A stretch of DNA of 64,000 bases from JARYLZ01 sp964388275 (lineage in GTDB: Bacteria > Bacteroidota > Ignavibacteria > SZUA-365). Made by a program: the position numbers and the translations under genes. Shown here piece by piece: positions 1 through 10,032 of this stretch. The stretch covers positions 1-64,000 of the forward strand of contig CAYLZD010000015.1 of the NCBI GenBank assembly GCA_964388275.1. The letters run 5' to 3'. How positions within the stretch are numbered: the first letter of the stretch is position 1; every line of letters begins with the position of its first letter. The notes under the pieces were generated by a model. The model had not been told where the DNA came from and searched no databases. It saw only the letters and a list, made by a program, of their open reading frames with translations.

Positions 1-790
1 GCGGCGGGGGCGGGGGCGGCGGCGGTGCTACGAATGCATATTTCAGAGCAGCTCCGCCCGCGAGCGCCAGAGTCCGCCAATCGGCAGGACCGCTTACCTT
101 GCTGACAGGCAGCGTGAATGTCAATTCCGGTGTCAGTAATAGGTTTCTGCTCAGGGGTATGTCGTACCCCGCTCCAAGATCCAGCGCAAGCCGGAGAGAA
201 TTCACTTCCTGTATGTCGCCGGAATAAGGCGTGTGTTCCGTGGTGCCGTCGCTGAACTGCTTGTTCGCGGGCGACACGATTCGTTCACTGAGTGAGTATT
301 CCTTTTGCAGCACGAAACCGATTCCGGCGCCGGCGTGCAGGTGCAATGGAGAGCCTTCAATCGGGAAATACAGTATTCCCGGCGTTAATAGCAGATAGGC
401 CAATTTATTGTCGAAGGTCTGATGTGCGATCAGATCCACCGGAGGTCCGCTTGGCTGATCCACCGGACCCAATCGCGTGTCGCGCTCGAACACGCCCGAG
501 TAGTCATGGTAGGAAAGGCGGCCGGTCAGCATCATGGAAGGATTCAGTGGATACTCCACGAGTCCGCCGAAGCGGAATTTCAAGAGGTCCCCGTTTTCAA
601 ATGTGCAGGTGGCGCAGGTTACGACACCCTCCACTACGTCATAATTCCCGGAGTGGAGATTCAGTTGCGGCGCGACGAAGACGCCGGCACGGAGCACACT
701 CCTGTAATCAGGTGTGTCATCCTGTGCAGACAGTTGAGCTGCCGCGAGCAGGATACCCGCGCACAACATCGGGAGAAGGCTTGGTTTCAT
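1..790 (-). CDS. OmpA-like outer-membrane beta-barrel protein, 3' end cut by window edge
   Basis: The reading frame runs without a stop from an ATG at 790 to the window edge, giving about 263 residues. It opens with a signal peptide (MKPSLLPMLCAGILLAAAQLSAQ) followed by alternating hydrophobic and polar strands typical of an 8-10 strand outer-membrane barrel. It ends in an alanine-valine-alanine lead into at least eight consecutive prolines. The protein at 51942-53492 has the same architecture, where a proline run links the barrel to TSP3 repeats and a peptidoglycan-binding OmpA domain. I therefore infer that the missing C-terminus is OmpA-like. There is a short cysteine pair (CATC) near residue 60. 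Function would be envelope anchoring; the exact family cannot be assigned from the visible part. Confidence 0.75.
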   Translation of the reverse strand, partial: MKPSLLPMLCAGILLAAAQLSAQDDTPDYRSVLRAGVFVAPQLNLHSGNYDVVEGVVTCATCTFENGDLLKFRFGGLVEYPLNPSMMLTGRLSYHDYSGVFERDTRLGPVDQPSGPPVDLIAHQTFDNKLAYLLLTPGILYFPIEGSPLHLHAGAGIGFVLQKEYSLSERIVSPANKQFSDGTTEHTPYSGDIQEVNSLRLALDLGAGYDIPLSRNLLLTPELTFTLPVSKVSGPADWRTLALAGGAALKYAFVAPPPPPPPP

Positions 791-926
791 GGTGATTCAG
801 GGTATGAGTATGAATTGACCGGCGCTGTTGGCCGTGGCACGTGGGGTGATTAGGAAAAACGGACCGGGCTGCCGCATTCGCGCCGCCTCGATCGATCCGG
901 TGGAAGTAAATTGCATGAACGAAATT

Positions 927-3900
927 TCATCTGCGCATGAGAATCAAACGTTGTGACAATTCGGCTTTTCCACTTCGAAGAACTGCATGATATACGCCGG
1001 ACGGAAGCTCGCCGGCCTCGAGCAGCGCTTTGTGCATGCCCTTCTTGAAGAATCCGGCCGCCGGCCGCCGTAGTTCGCGTCCCATCGCATCGTGAATGGT
1101 CAGTTCGATATATGCATCTTCCTCGAGCTGGAAGACCAGCTGGACGGAAGACGCGAAAGGATTGGGGGCGGGCGGATGGAAAAACAGTCCGTGCCGATCC
1201 CGGATCATCCGGCTGCCGTCCGCTTCGCAGTAGTCGGTCAACCTGAAAAATCCATTCCGCCTGTTCTTGATTCGGGCGCGGCCGGCGGTGAAATCGAATG
1301 ATTCGGACAGCTGGAGTACGGATGTCGGACTGTCTCCGAGAAGCACGAGAAAATCGACGAATGCAAGCGTGTCTGTTCCCGGCCTCAGAAGGCCGCCGCT
1401 CGCCTGAATATGGTATTCCTGAGCTTCGTGGTCGTATCGCGCCGTCACGTTCATGCCTTCCGATTTCGTGCCTTGTGTCACGATGCCCATCGGGAACAGC
1501 ATGGTGCGGTTGAAATTCAGAGATCCTTCCCATCCGGTGACTCCAGCCCTTTCGACATCAGTGCTCAGGATAACGGGCGCCAGTATGCGCTCGTCAACCC
1601 GACCCTGAAGATCGGGCACGCTCACGTCCGCGTAAACGTAATCGTCCAGTCCGCGTCCGAGTACCGGGTATGCTTTCGTCTCCGAGCAAGGATCATCTAT
1701 GTCGACGATCAGCGCGTCACCGCTGAAATCTCCGTCTTCGACAGGCGAGAAATCCATGATTACGTTCAGAGTGTCGCCGGGCTGCAGCACGGTCGGCGGC
1801 ACAGGCAGAATGGAACGGATAGCAAATAATGGATCGATCGATCTGATATCTGAGATCCTGATCGCAAACGGCAAAGCGTTGTAAAATACGGCCGTCTGCT
1901 CCGTCGATGTCATGTGGATCGGCACCGAACCGAAATCGGGGATCGAAACTATGTCGGGCAGGGGGATCGCCGCAGCCGCGTCCAGCCGCGCCGTAACTAC
2001 GCCCGGATTCGGGCCGTCGGGGATAGCGCATTCCAGTGTCGCGGTGTTGCTGCGGTTTCCTTCAGTCGGATCGGGTGTGAAACGCGCTTCGATTGTGAGC
2101 GAGTCTCCGGGCCGCACGGTAACCGGAAAAGCGGCGGGAGAATCGATTGAAAACCGCGCGGCATCGGGACCCTTTATCGAGATGCCGGCAACCGTGACGT
2201 TGAATCCGTAGGGATTATAAAGCGCGGTCGTGCTCAACTTCGGCAGGCAGACGGGTGTGACGCCGAAATTAATGGGTTGCAAGGCAATTCCACCCGAGAC
2301 GTTTGCCGTGAGCGTGAATTTGATTGTATCAGGACATGGTGTGCCGATTATCAGGTGTCCTTCCACCGACTTTCCGCCCGGTGAGGAAGGCGTCCATGTG
2401 AGCATGAACTGTTCGGCCCCTCCCGGTTGTATTGTAACAGGCGGCGTCGGAGAAACACTGATTTCCGGATCGAATACAGCGGAAATTATCGTGTAAGGCG
2501 AAGTGCCCGGATTACCGACCGGGATTGTCAACTGCGACGGGCTCCCGAGGGGGATATCTCCAAAAGCTTGCTCTCCGATGTCAGGGACGAGTTGTGTGAC
2601 TCTCACGCCTTGCAACGGCAATTCCGATGTCGGTTGCGCGGGATCGGAAGTCGAGACGACGAGGGAAGCGTTGATAGTTCCATCCGGCGCTGTTCTCGGC
2701 TCGAAGCGGACTGCGAAGCTTCGCGCCCCGCCGGCCGGCAACAATTCGGCCGAAACGACCGGATCCAATATGGTGAAGCCGGCGGCGCCTGCTCCGGTGA
2801 TCATGCTGGACTGCAAGGTGACCGGCGAGGATCCCCGGTTGCGTAGAGTGTCCGTCCGCGTCGCGCTTTCGCACTGTGCAAGCGATCCGAACACAAGCGG
2901 CGAGGTCGTGAAACCGAGGGAACCCTCGCCCGTTTCACCTGCGAGCGGAACACAGATTGTGTCGGCGCAGGGCAGGTCGAAGATTACGCAGGCGGCGCCG
3001 GACGCAGTCCCGGCCGTGGAGGGCGAGAAACGAATCGGGAGAAGCGTCGTTTGTCCGCTGTCGAGAGACAGAGGAAGATTTCCCTCGAAGGTGAAAGGAC
3101 CCGCGACGGGTTCGATTCGCACCCCTGCGATGCGCGCCGAGGGCAGATTGAGATTGCGGGCCTTCAGATCTTTAATGAGGCTGCCGCCGACCGCCACGCC
3201 GGAAAAAATCAGCGGCGACGGTGTCACATCGCAATTGCGCGTCTCGCGCCTGCCTTTCAGCGGCATTGCGATATCCCTGTTGCATGACAGCGATGTCACA
3301 ACCATCGTGTCGCTGAACACGCCGTTCGCGGAGGGTTCGAAGACAACGTCGATTCCGACGGCGGCCGCGGCGGCGACGGCGATTCGCCCCGTCGAATAGA
3401 TCCGGAATGGTGAGATAGGCGCTCGCCGGATGACGAGGGTATCGTCTATAGTTCCTGTATTGCGTATTGAAACGGTAAGCGAGGAGTCGATTCGGCAATT
3501 GGGCAGGACGCCGAAATCGAGCTCGGCGTGATCAGCGGTTATGCCCGATGAATCCCGCACAGCTGCAATCGGCAATTCGATGAACGGAAAATTCGGATCG
3601 TTGCTCCGGACCGCCAGTCTGGCATGTTTCTCTCCAGTGAAGCCGGGATCCGAGCAGATATTCAGCAATTTCGTGTCTCCGTTTCTCAATTCGAAGGGAG
3701 TCGCGATTGACGGATCGAGTGTGAATAATCCGGCCGGCAGCAGAGATATGTCGGATACCGTAACTATGCGCGCGGAGTTGTTGATAAGCAGAACCGTCTC
3801 GCATCGGGTGGTGAAAGAGCATGCGTCGTGTCTCGCCTCGATGCTGTCGCGGTCGAATGCGATTCCTTCCGAGCGTGCGATGCCGAGCGTAGTGGCGCAG

Positions 3901-6900
3901 AGCGTGTCGGGGCATGGCAAGGAGGTCGCGACGCACAGTTTTCCAAAAAGGGTTCCCTGCGACGTCGGCCGGAATTCGAGTTCTATACTCCGCGATTGCC
4001 CTGTCCCCAAAGTGAATGGGACGGACGCGCCGGATGTCAAGTATACGGCCGGCACGGCCGGTTGGAGAAATACAGCAGTTACCGTCACGGGCTCCTGTCC
4101 GGTATTTGTGATCTGTGCCGATCTTGCCGCCACCGAGCCGATGTTGACTGTGCTGAAATTGATTGAAGCCGGGATGAATGTGATGGCGCTGTTTCGCCCG
4201 TCACCGGAAACCTTGAGGACATGTGTGAAATCGCACGGTTTCGAGACGATCCGCACGAGACCGTCGATCGCTCCTCCTGAAGTAGGTCGGAATGTAAGCC
4301 TGAAGGAGATCGTTCCGCCCGGCGCGAGAGCGCAAGGCAAAGCCGGTCCCGCGATATTCCAGGCGCTGCCTCCCTGTGCGATTGATAATTCCGTGATATC
4401 CAGCGGCCTGGGACTGCCGTTTCTGATTGTAAAAAACCGCGCGATCTCCTGCTTCAGACAAGTGCTCATCACCGTGGTCGAATCGCCTTCCACCGTAAAC
4501 TCTGTCACAGTCCGGCTCCCTGTGAGCGTTACTGCGGACGCATTGTTGACCGAGGCATCATTGTGAGATACTGTTAGGGTGGCTGTGCTGTTTCCTTCCT
4601 GCCGCGAGCTGTATTCTACCATGATGTAGATCGAATCTCCAGGCTCAACGAGCGCGGGCGTAGCCGGGTTGAGCACTCGGAAATGCGCTTTATCCGGTCC
4701 GTCTATGGAAAAGGAAATCAGGTTCAGGGGTCCGGGACCCATGCTGCGAACGATGAAACTGTCCCGCAGCGCGGGAGAGCAGGCCTGCAGTCCGAAGTCA
4801 AAAGAGCTTCGAGTGGTTATGGATGCCGCCGCTGCGGACTGCGCGATGACGTTCAGGCAAAGACTGTCCAGGCACGGATGATCCCAGATGAAGCAAAGAG
4901 TCGCGTTTGATGTCTCGATCCGCGCGGGCGAGAAATTGATTGATACGGACGATTCTTCTCCCGGCTTCAGCAACAGGGGCATGGCGGGGATATTCGTCAG
5001 TGACAGCGCCGCGGAACCGGGAGACAAACGCATCCCGGTGATTCGCATCGTGCCCGTTCCTCTGTTCGTGAAGAACACGGCTCGTTCTTCGGTCTGGCCG
5101 ATGGATATTGGTCCCAGGCGGACCGGTGAGGCGGGCGCCGTGCTCAGCGCCGCGCTCACGGCGCGGCCGCGCATGGTGAGCAGCAGGGTGTCCGAACACG
5201 GACCGGAAATGAGCCTGTACACGGCTTCGATCACGCCGGTGTCCGATGGCGCAAGCGCGAAACGCGCGGTGTATTGCCGGGTACTGTCGGGCGGTATGGG
5301 GCCGAAACCCGCGGGATACAGGTTCGGGAAAGCGTCGATGCCGGAGACGAGTTCGCGGTCGGATATCGATGCGGCGGTGTTTCCGATGTTCCGGAGATAC
5401 ACGTTCATCTCGCGCGTCGTGCCGGAACAGACTTCGCCGAATTCCAGGATGGCCGGCGCGGCGGTCAGAGTGTTTTTCCTGTGATGCGCCATGAAATCGA
5501 TCAGGAATTCCATGGGGCAGGCGGGATCTCCGGCAAGCAGTCTGTATGTGCCAGACAGAGCGCCCAGTTTCGATGTTCGCAAACGGAATGACATCTCAAA
5601 CGAACCGGCTGCCTGCGAACCCACCGGAGGCGACATAAGCGTGACGCCGGTGTCGCCGGCGAGGTGCGCAAATGAAATTATTTTCGGCGGCACATTGCCG
5701 ATTGCTGCGGCTGTGAGCACTGTGTCGGAGAAAGAACGGCCGCAGAGCGGAAGGAAGTTGATGTTCCGCGCGGAAAGCTGCATGCCGCTGATATCCCTTT
5801 CCCCCTTTATCAATACCGCCCAACGGGGCTGATCAGGATCATTGCTCACCGCTATTACCGTATCGCCGGCCAGCGCTCCCGTGAAAGTTGAGTCCGGCTT
5901 CCATCTCAGTGTAACGACCGCCGAATCGCCCGGCGGTATTGAGAGCGGCAGCGCCGGTGAGACGAGTGAAAAAAATGTTGATGGCAAGGTGATCCCGCCC
6001 GCAGGAACGACCAGCGTCAACTGCCCTGTGTTCCGCAGCACGAATCGAGCGTCGGAGTTGAGGACGCAGGAGAGTTTGCCGAAATCCGTTTCCGTGTCCG
6101 ATCCGGCGATATCCGGAGCGGGCGGAGGCCCGGTGTATTTAAGTATGAAGCCCGTAGGAACGGGGCCGCCGCCGAGAGCGCCACCCGAAGCCCAGCCGTT
6201 CTGTTGATCTACGAAATCCAGCCTGGTAATAGCGCCCGTTCCGCCGCCCAGCGGATTGTGAGTCGTCCACGTGGTTCCCCCGTTTGTGGTGCCCGCCACA
6301 GGATCGAAGGCGTTGGCAACCCAACCGACGTTTCGATTCAAAAAGAAAACGCTGCTGTAAAAGGTCGAGCTGCCTACCGGGGGTTCCACGGGAAAGCCCG
6401 ACCAGGAGGCGCCTCCGTTCGTGGTGCGCCAGACATGCGTGGATCCGGATGAGTTGTATCCCGAATAATGCCCCGTGTTGTCGTCGAGGAAATGAAGGCC
6501 TTCGATTTGGGTGCTCGACGAGGAAGCGAGGGATGAGCCGAGGTTCGTCCATGTTGCGGGGGGCGTGAAGGCCAGCATCGTATTGTTCGCGCCGCTGACA
6601 TACCACACGGATCCGGCGGTGTGCACGGCGTAGAGGGCGTTGCTGGTGCCGCTGTTCAGAGCCGTCCAATTATCGCCGCCGTCGCTTGTGTAATACGCGG
6701 CGCCGGCCGCGCCGACGACCATTCCCTCGTTGAGGGTTTTGAAATAAATGTCGAAAAGGGAATTTGTGCCGCTTATGCCGCTGGTCTTTCGCGTCCAGTT
6801 CAGGCCGTAGTCGACTGATTTATAGAGCACTCCGTTCTGTCCGCATATCCATGCGGCGCCGCTGCTTCTGCGCGAGCATGCGCCCGACCAGAATGCGAAA

Positions 6901-7172
6901 CCGGTGCTGAGGGCCGGCGAGAAATTCGCGGGCGGCACATTGCTCCAGGTGTCGTTTCCAGCGCTTCTTCTCACCACGCCGCTCAAGCCGTTGGACACGG
7001 CGGCTCCTCCTACGGCAACTCCCCGGCCGGTGTCGAACATCGCTATGCCCCATAAGCCCGGGACGTTCGACGGGTTGACGGGTTGAGAAACCCATTGCTG
7101 GCCTGATGCCGTGATAATGGACGATGCAAATAGCAACGCCCCGAGAAATACGGAGTAATTGCGTCCGCTCAT
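927..7172 (-). CDS. Giant secreted multi-domain protein: YCF48/BNR-like propeller, tandem choice-of-anchor-D Ig domains, T9SS sorting domain
   Basis: 2081 residues. Residues 1-24 are a signal peptide. Residues 25-345 resemble the YCF48/BNR beta-propeller seen in Bacteroidota surface proteins, with repeated 'GWASGG', 'TSDGGDNW' and 'TTNGG' type motifs. From about 350 to 1860 there are a dozen or more Ig-like repeats of roughly 100 residues, of the choice-of-anchor D (ASH/SPD-2/hydin) type: each shows an FG...C start, an LRNTG-like strand, 'PGDS' and a closing 'PC.DT' strand. Residues about 1868-1990 look like a cohesin-like fold. The last 80 residues (PNPF, DAMGREL, LPSGVYH) are a T9SS type A sorting domain, so the protein is probably exported to the cell surface. 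Many paired cysteines fit an extracellular location. No catalytic domain is visible; an adhesin or surface-layer role is inference. Confidence 0.85.
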   Translation of the reverse strand: MSGRNYSVFLGALLFASSIITASGQQWVSQPVNPSNVPGLWGIAMFDTGRGVAVGGAAVSNGLSGVVRRSAGNDTWSNVPPANFSPALSTGFAFWSGACSRRSSGAAWICGQNGVLYKSVDYGLNWTRKTSGISGTNSLFDIYFKTLNEGMVVGAAGAAYYTSDGGDNWTALNSGTSNALYAVHTAGSVWYVSGANNTMLAFTPPATWTNLGSSLASSSSTQIEGLHFLDDNTGHYSGYNSSGSTHVWRTTNGGASWSGFPVEPPVGSSTFYSSVFFLNRNVGWVANAFDPVAGTTNGGTTWTTHNPLGGGTGAITRLDFVDQQNGWASGGALGGGPVPTGFILKYTGPPPAPDIAGSDTETDFGKLSCVLNSDARFVLRNTGQLTLVVPAGGITLPSTFFSLVSPALPLSIPPGDSAVVTLRWKPDSTFTGALAGDTVIAVSNDPDQPRWAVLIKGERDISGMQLSARNINFLPLCGRSFSDTVLTAAAIGNVPPKIISFAHLAGDTGVTLMSPPVGSQAAGSFEMSFRLRTSKLGALSGTYRLLAGDPACPMEFLIDFMAHHRKNTLTAAPAILEFGEVCSGTTREMNVYLRNIGNTAASISDRELVSGIDAFPNLYPAGFGPIPPDSTRQYTARFALAPSDTGVIEAVYRLISGPCSDTLLLTMRGRAVSAALSTAPASPVRLGPISIGQTEERAVFFTNRGTGTMRITGMRLSPGSAALSLTNIPAMPLLLKPGEESSVSINFSPARIETSNATLCFIWDHPCLDSLCLNVIAQSAAAASITTRSSFDFGLQACSPALRDSFIVRSMGPGPLNLISFSIDGPDKAHFRVLNPATPALVEPGDSIYIMVEYSSRQEGNSTATLTVSHNDASVNNASAVTLTGSRTVTEFTVEGDSTTVMSTCLKQEIARFFTIRNGSPRPLDITELSIAQGGSAWNIAGPALPCALAPGGTISFRLTFRPTSGGAIDGLVRIVSKPCDFTHVLKVSGDGRNSAITFIPASINFSTVNIGSVAARSAQITNTGQEPVTVTAVFLQPAVPAVYLTSGASVPFTLGTGQSRSIELEFRPTSQGTLFGKLCVATSLPCPDTLCATTLGIARSEGIAFDRDSIEARHDACSFTTRCETVLLINNSARIVTVSDISLLPAGLFTLDPSIATPFELRNGDTKLLNICSDPGFTGEKHARLAVRSNDPNFPFIELPIAAVRDSSGITADHAELDFGVLPNCRIDSSLTVSIRNTGTIDDTLVIRRAPISPFRIYSTGRIAVAAAAAVGIDVVFEPSANGVFSDTMVVTSLSCNRDIAMPLKGRRETRNCDVTPSPLIFSGVAVGGSLIKDLKARNLNLPSARIAGVRIEPVAGPFTFEGNLPLSLDSGQTTLLPIRFSPSTAGTASGAACVIFDLPCADTICVPLAGETGEGSLGFTTSPLVFGSLAQCESATRTDTLRNRGSSPVTLQSSMITGAGAAGFTILDPVVSAELLPAGGARSFAVRFEPRTAPDGTINASLVVSTSDPAQPTSELPLQGVRVTQLVPDIGEQAFGDIPLGSPSQLTIPVGNPGTSPYTIISAVFDPEISVSPTPPVTIQPGGAEQFMLTWTPSSPGGKSVEGHLIIGTPCPDTIKFTLTANVSGGIALQPINFGVTPVCLPKLSTTALYNPYGFNVTVAGISIKGPDAARFSIDSPAAFPVTVRPGDSLTIEARFTPDPTEGNRSNTATLECAIPDGPNPGVVTARLDAAAAIPLPDIVSIPDFGSVPIHMTSTEQTAVFYNALPFAIRISDIRSIDPLFAIRSILPVPPTVLQPGDTLNVIMDFSPVEDGDFSGDALIVDIDDPCSETKAYPVLGRGLDDYVYADVSVPDLQGRVDERILAPVILSTDVERAGVTGWEGSLNFNRTMLFPMGIVTQGTKSEGMNVTARYDHEAQEYHIQASGGLLRPGTDTLAFVDFLVLLGDSPTSVLQLSESFDFTAGRARIKNRRNGFFRLTDYCEADGSRMIRDRHGLFFHPPAPNPFASSVQLVFQLEEDAYIELTIHDAMGRELRRPAAGFFKKGMHKALLEAGELPSGVYHAVLRSGKAELSQRLILMRR

Positions 7173-7260
7173 ATGTAATTCAGGGCGCGATATTGCGTGC
7201 GCCTCCTTATCATTAGAAAATACGGATATATTGGAGAACGGACAACATCCCCCGCGGCGC

Positions 7261-8391
7261 TCAATCCGCGACTTTCAACCAACCCGGTACGGCAAGCAGT
7301 CTATCGTACAGCGGTCGGGGAAGAGTGAGCAAATTTTCCGCGTTTTCAGCCGGGAGGGAGGAGCGGATGTCATCCGCTTCGCCATCGAGCACTTTCAAAA
7401 CCCATTCGGGTTCCGTCAGCAGCACGCGGCCGAGCGCGGCGAGCGCACAGCCGTCATCGAGCGCGAACATGGCGTCGGATGGAGTGATGATTCCGCCGAC
7501 TCCTATGACGGGCACTCCTCCCGCGAGCTTTTCGATGACGAGCCGCGTTGGCCTGCGCTTGTCGGCGCTTTCAAGCAGAGATCCGGCTCTGTAGTCGCGA
7601 GTCGATATATGCAGCCAGTCGGGCTTTCTTTCCGCCAGCGCTTCGATGAGCTCGAGGGTCTCCTCGATTCGGATCCCGGGCTCCTCGATCTCCTCAGGCG
7701 ATATTCTGTAGCCCACCGCGAATGATCTTCCCGCCTCTGAAGCGGCGCTCAGAACCGCATCCAGCACAGCGAGCGGGAAACGCATGCGCCGGTGGAGAGT
7801 CCCGCCCCACTCGTCGCCGCGCCGGTTCGAGTGCGGAGAAAAAAATTGCTGCAACAGATAGGTGTTCGCGCCGTGAATTTCCACTCCGTCGTAACCGGCC
7901 TGAACGGCCCGGCGTGTCGCCGCCGCAAACGCGTCTATCGTTTCCATGATCTCTTCAATGGTCATTTCCCGTGGCGTCTCAGCGCCGGGGCGTTCGGCCG
8001 GGATCGGACTCGCCGACAGAGGCGCATGTCCGGAAACGGCCGATGAACACATCCTGCCTCCGTGATGTATTTGGAGAAACGCTCTCGCGCCGCGGACCTG
8101 AATGGTTCGCGCCGCCAAGGCAAGGGAATCGAGTCTGGAATCATTGTCACATGCCCACTGTCCGGGGAACGCATGCCCCTGAGGGTTTACGTAACATGCC
8201 GCGGTGATCACGGCGCCGAGCCCTTCCGATCTCCTGTACAGGTAGGCGATCTCATCAGGATGAACGACGCCGTCGGGATAGGACGACCAGGTGGTCATGG
8301 GCGCCATTACGATCCGGTTCGGCAGCTTGATTCCGCTGCTTAGTTCGAATGGATCGAACAGCCGTCTGAAAGCGGGGTTCAAATCATTCAC
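7261..8391 (-). CDS. NADH:flavin oxidoreductase, old yellow enzyme family
   Basis: 376 residues, a full-length FMN-binding TIM barrel of the old yellow enzyme class. The N-terminal 'LPNRIVMAPMTT' strand, the 'QIHHGGR' strand, the 'GVEIHGANTYLLQQFFSP' signature with its substrate-binding His-Gly-Ala-Asn, and the C-terminal phosphate-binding 'VIGVGGI' segment are all present. Such enzymes reduce activated alkenes, or 2-enoate and related substrates, using NAD(P)H; the substrate here cannot be told. The N-terminus lacks the short extension and C-terminal Fe-S domain of the dienoyl-CoA reductase type, so it is a single-domain enzyme. Translation appears to start at GTG (8391). It lies 24 bases after the flippase-like gene and may be cotranscribed with it. 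Confidence 0.88.
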   Translation of the reverse strand: MNDLNPAFRRLFDPFELSSGIKLPNRIVMAPMTTWSSYPDGVVHPDEIAYLYRRSEGLGAVITAACYVNPQGHAFPGQWACDNDSRLDSLALAARTIQVRGARAFLQIHHGGRMCSSAVSGHAPLSASPIPAERPGAETPREMTIEEIMETIDAFAAATRRAVQAGYDGVEIHGANTYLLQQFFSPHSNRRGDEWGGTLHRRMRFPLAVLDAVLSAASEAGRSFAVGYRISPEEIEEPGIRIEETLELIEALAERKPDWLHISTRDYRAGSLLESADKRRPTRLVIEKLAGGVPVIGVGGIITPSDAMFALDDGCALAALGRVLLTEPEWVLKVLDGEADDIRSSLPAENAENLLTLPRPLYDRLLAVPGWLKVAD

Positions 8392-8415
8392 TCCAGGGCA
8401 TCCCCGTGCCGGCGT

Positions 8416-9462
8416 CTACCGGGTGTCGTCATCGGTTCTCTTTCGCCAAACGTCGCGGAACGAAATATTGAGGAGAAACAGGAAAACCAATCCGACCGCC
8501 ATGACGGTCGAATAATTGATGAAGTGCATGATGGTCGCATACGCAACGGCGTCGGCATAGGTGAAGGCAAGGAGTTGCATCACTGCTACGCGCGCTGTCA
8601 CATGGAAGACGCCGAAAGCGCCCGGCGTCGGCGCCACTGCATACGCCAGAGCCGTTATGGCGAATACCTCCACCGCATCGAAGAGTTTCGGCGAAGCGCC
8701 CGCTCCGCTGTCGATTGCGAAGAACATTATAAACAACGGAAGCATGTAGAGGAAGTACATCAGTATCGTATCCGACAGAACCCATGCCGCTTGCCGCCAT
8801 GTCCGGATCGCGCCGAATCCCCTCTGAAGTTTTATGAAAATATCCAGCACTTTCTCCCTCAATCCCGCTGGGAGCGGCTTCGATGCGATGCGAGCCAGGC
8901 GCAGGCCGAGAGTGCTGGGCGCGATCAGGATGAACAATACGCCGATCGCTATGGTGGGATAAAGCATGTTGCGCACCGCGGCGTCGAGCCCCTCGAATCC
9001 TGCGAACAAAGCGGTGTCGAAGACGAGCACGACGGCTATCACCAACAGCAGCGCGACTGTGTCGATGAATCTCTCCACGATTATGGTGCCGAGCAGACTG
9101 CTGAATTTCGCGCCGCTTTCCCGTTCTCTGTCTGCGGTCACCCAAGGCCTAACGAATTCCCCGCTGCGCGGAATCAGGTTATTCATCACATACCCGAAAA
9201 TCACGCCGATGAACAGGTTCCATATCCTTACATCTGGATGTATCCGTTCGAGCATGATCTTCCAGCGATGTGCGCGCACATAATGCGAAACGAGAATCAC
9301 GGGAATGACCGACAACGCTATCCAGTAATTCGCTGCGCGGAAACTGTCCGCGAGTTCCGAGAAATCGACATTGTGGAGGAAATAATAAACAGTGAGGGCG
9401 ATGATCAGTATCGTCGCCGCTGCTTTGGCCAGTGATGCGAGCCGCTTTTTAGGGATCGGCAT
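8416..9462 (-). CDS. Flippase-like integral membrane protein (LPG synthase TM / UPF0104 family)
   Basis: 348 residues from the ATG at 9462; an in-frame TTG at 9498 would add 12 residues. About eight hydrophobic segments are seen, with the 'YVMNNLIPRSGEFVRPWV' region characteristic of the lysylphosphatidylglycerol synthase transmembrane/AglD-like flippase family (conserved N-x-x-P-R-x-G-E). The C-terminal 'APTPGAFGVFHV' loop also fits this family. No aminoacyltransferase domain follows, so it is the membrane half only, as in many stand-alone members thought to move lipid-linked precursors. It is divergent from the SUI1 gene and upstream of the old-yellow-enzyme gene. A polar-lipid or glycolipid flippase is a family-level inference. 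Confidence 0.8.
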   Translation of the reverse strand: MPIPKKRLASLAKAAATILIIALTVYYFLHNVDFSELADSFRAANYWIALSVIPVILVSHYVRAHRWKIMLERIHPDVRIWNLFIGVIFGYVMNNLIPRSGEFVRPWVTADRERESGAKFSSLLGTIIVERFIDTVALLLVIAVVLVFDTALFAGFEGLDAAVRNMLYPTIAIGVLFILIAPSTLGLRLARIASKPLPAGLREKVLDIFIKLQRGFGAIRTWRQAAWVLSDTILMYFLYMLPLFIMFFAIDSGAGASPKLFDAVEVFAITALAYAVAPTPGAFGVFHVTARVAVMQLLAFTYADAVAYATIMHFINYSTVMAVGLVFLFLLNISFRDVWRKRTDDDTR

Positions 9463-9556
9463 TTTTTGCGGTATCAGGGGGACAGAAGGCTGACCCAAGG
9501 CAACCTACGGCAAAAGCGTATTATGTGCAAAGAAGCGCCACTACGTATTTTCGAGT

Positions 9557-9916
9557 ATGGAAAAGCCAAAGTCAGTCCGCGATTTGTCCGATCTGAGCAG
9601 ATTGTTTCCGGTATCGGATGACACCCGCGTCGGCCGGGAAGAAACTCCGCGTTCATCGGCCGACGAGCTCCTTAAATCCATGGTCACTCTTAACGTGCTT
9701 TTCGAAAAGGCGGGAAGAAAAGGCAGCGGTGTGACCGTGATACGCGGCTTCCATCACGACAGGAAGGATATACTGTCTCTTGCGGCAAAGCTGAAATCCA
9801 TGTGCGGCGCCGGGGGCGCCGTAAAGGAAGATCGGATTGAGATCCAGGGTGACCACCGCGACAAAATCAGCGTGTTTCTGAAAGCCGAGGGCTTCCGTGT
9901 AAAGGTGCGGAAGTGA
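9557..9916 (+). CDS. SUI1/YciH-type translation initiation factor (eIF1-like)
   Basis: 119 residues. The C-terminal 75 residues carry the complete SUI1 signature: 'KGSGVTVIRGF', a helix containing 'AAKLKSMCGAGGAVKED', then 'IEIQGDHRDKI' and 'GFRVKV'. This fold is that of eukaryotic eIF1 and bacterial YciH, which bind the small ribosomal subunit and can influence start-codon discrimination. The N-terminal 45 residues are a hydrophilic leader ('SVRDLSDLSRLFPV') common in bacterial members. The gene stands alone, divergent from the flippase-like gene by 94 bases and convergent with clpB. Confidence 0.93.
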   Translation: MEKPKSVRDLSDLSRLFPVSDDTRVGREETPRSSADELLKSMVTLNVLFEKAGRKGSGVTVIRGFHHDRKDILSLAAKLKSMCGAGGAVKEDRIEIQGDHRDKISVFLKAEGFRVKVRK

Positions 9917-10032
9917 GCGAATGTCACGCCATGCGGAGGTTTAATCCGCGCGCTTCACATTTACCGATTTTCGGCTGACTGACGCGGCGCCGCATTCAGC
10001 GCGTGTTCCGCCTCGGACCGGCGGTCGGCCGG

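Noticed and set aside
3541..4566. 341-residue open frame on the plus strand opposite the giant ASH protein
   Set aside because: It lies entirely antisense to a 2081-residue gene with clear domains and lacks any family motif; GC-rich genes commonly give such antisense frames.
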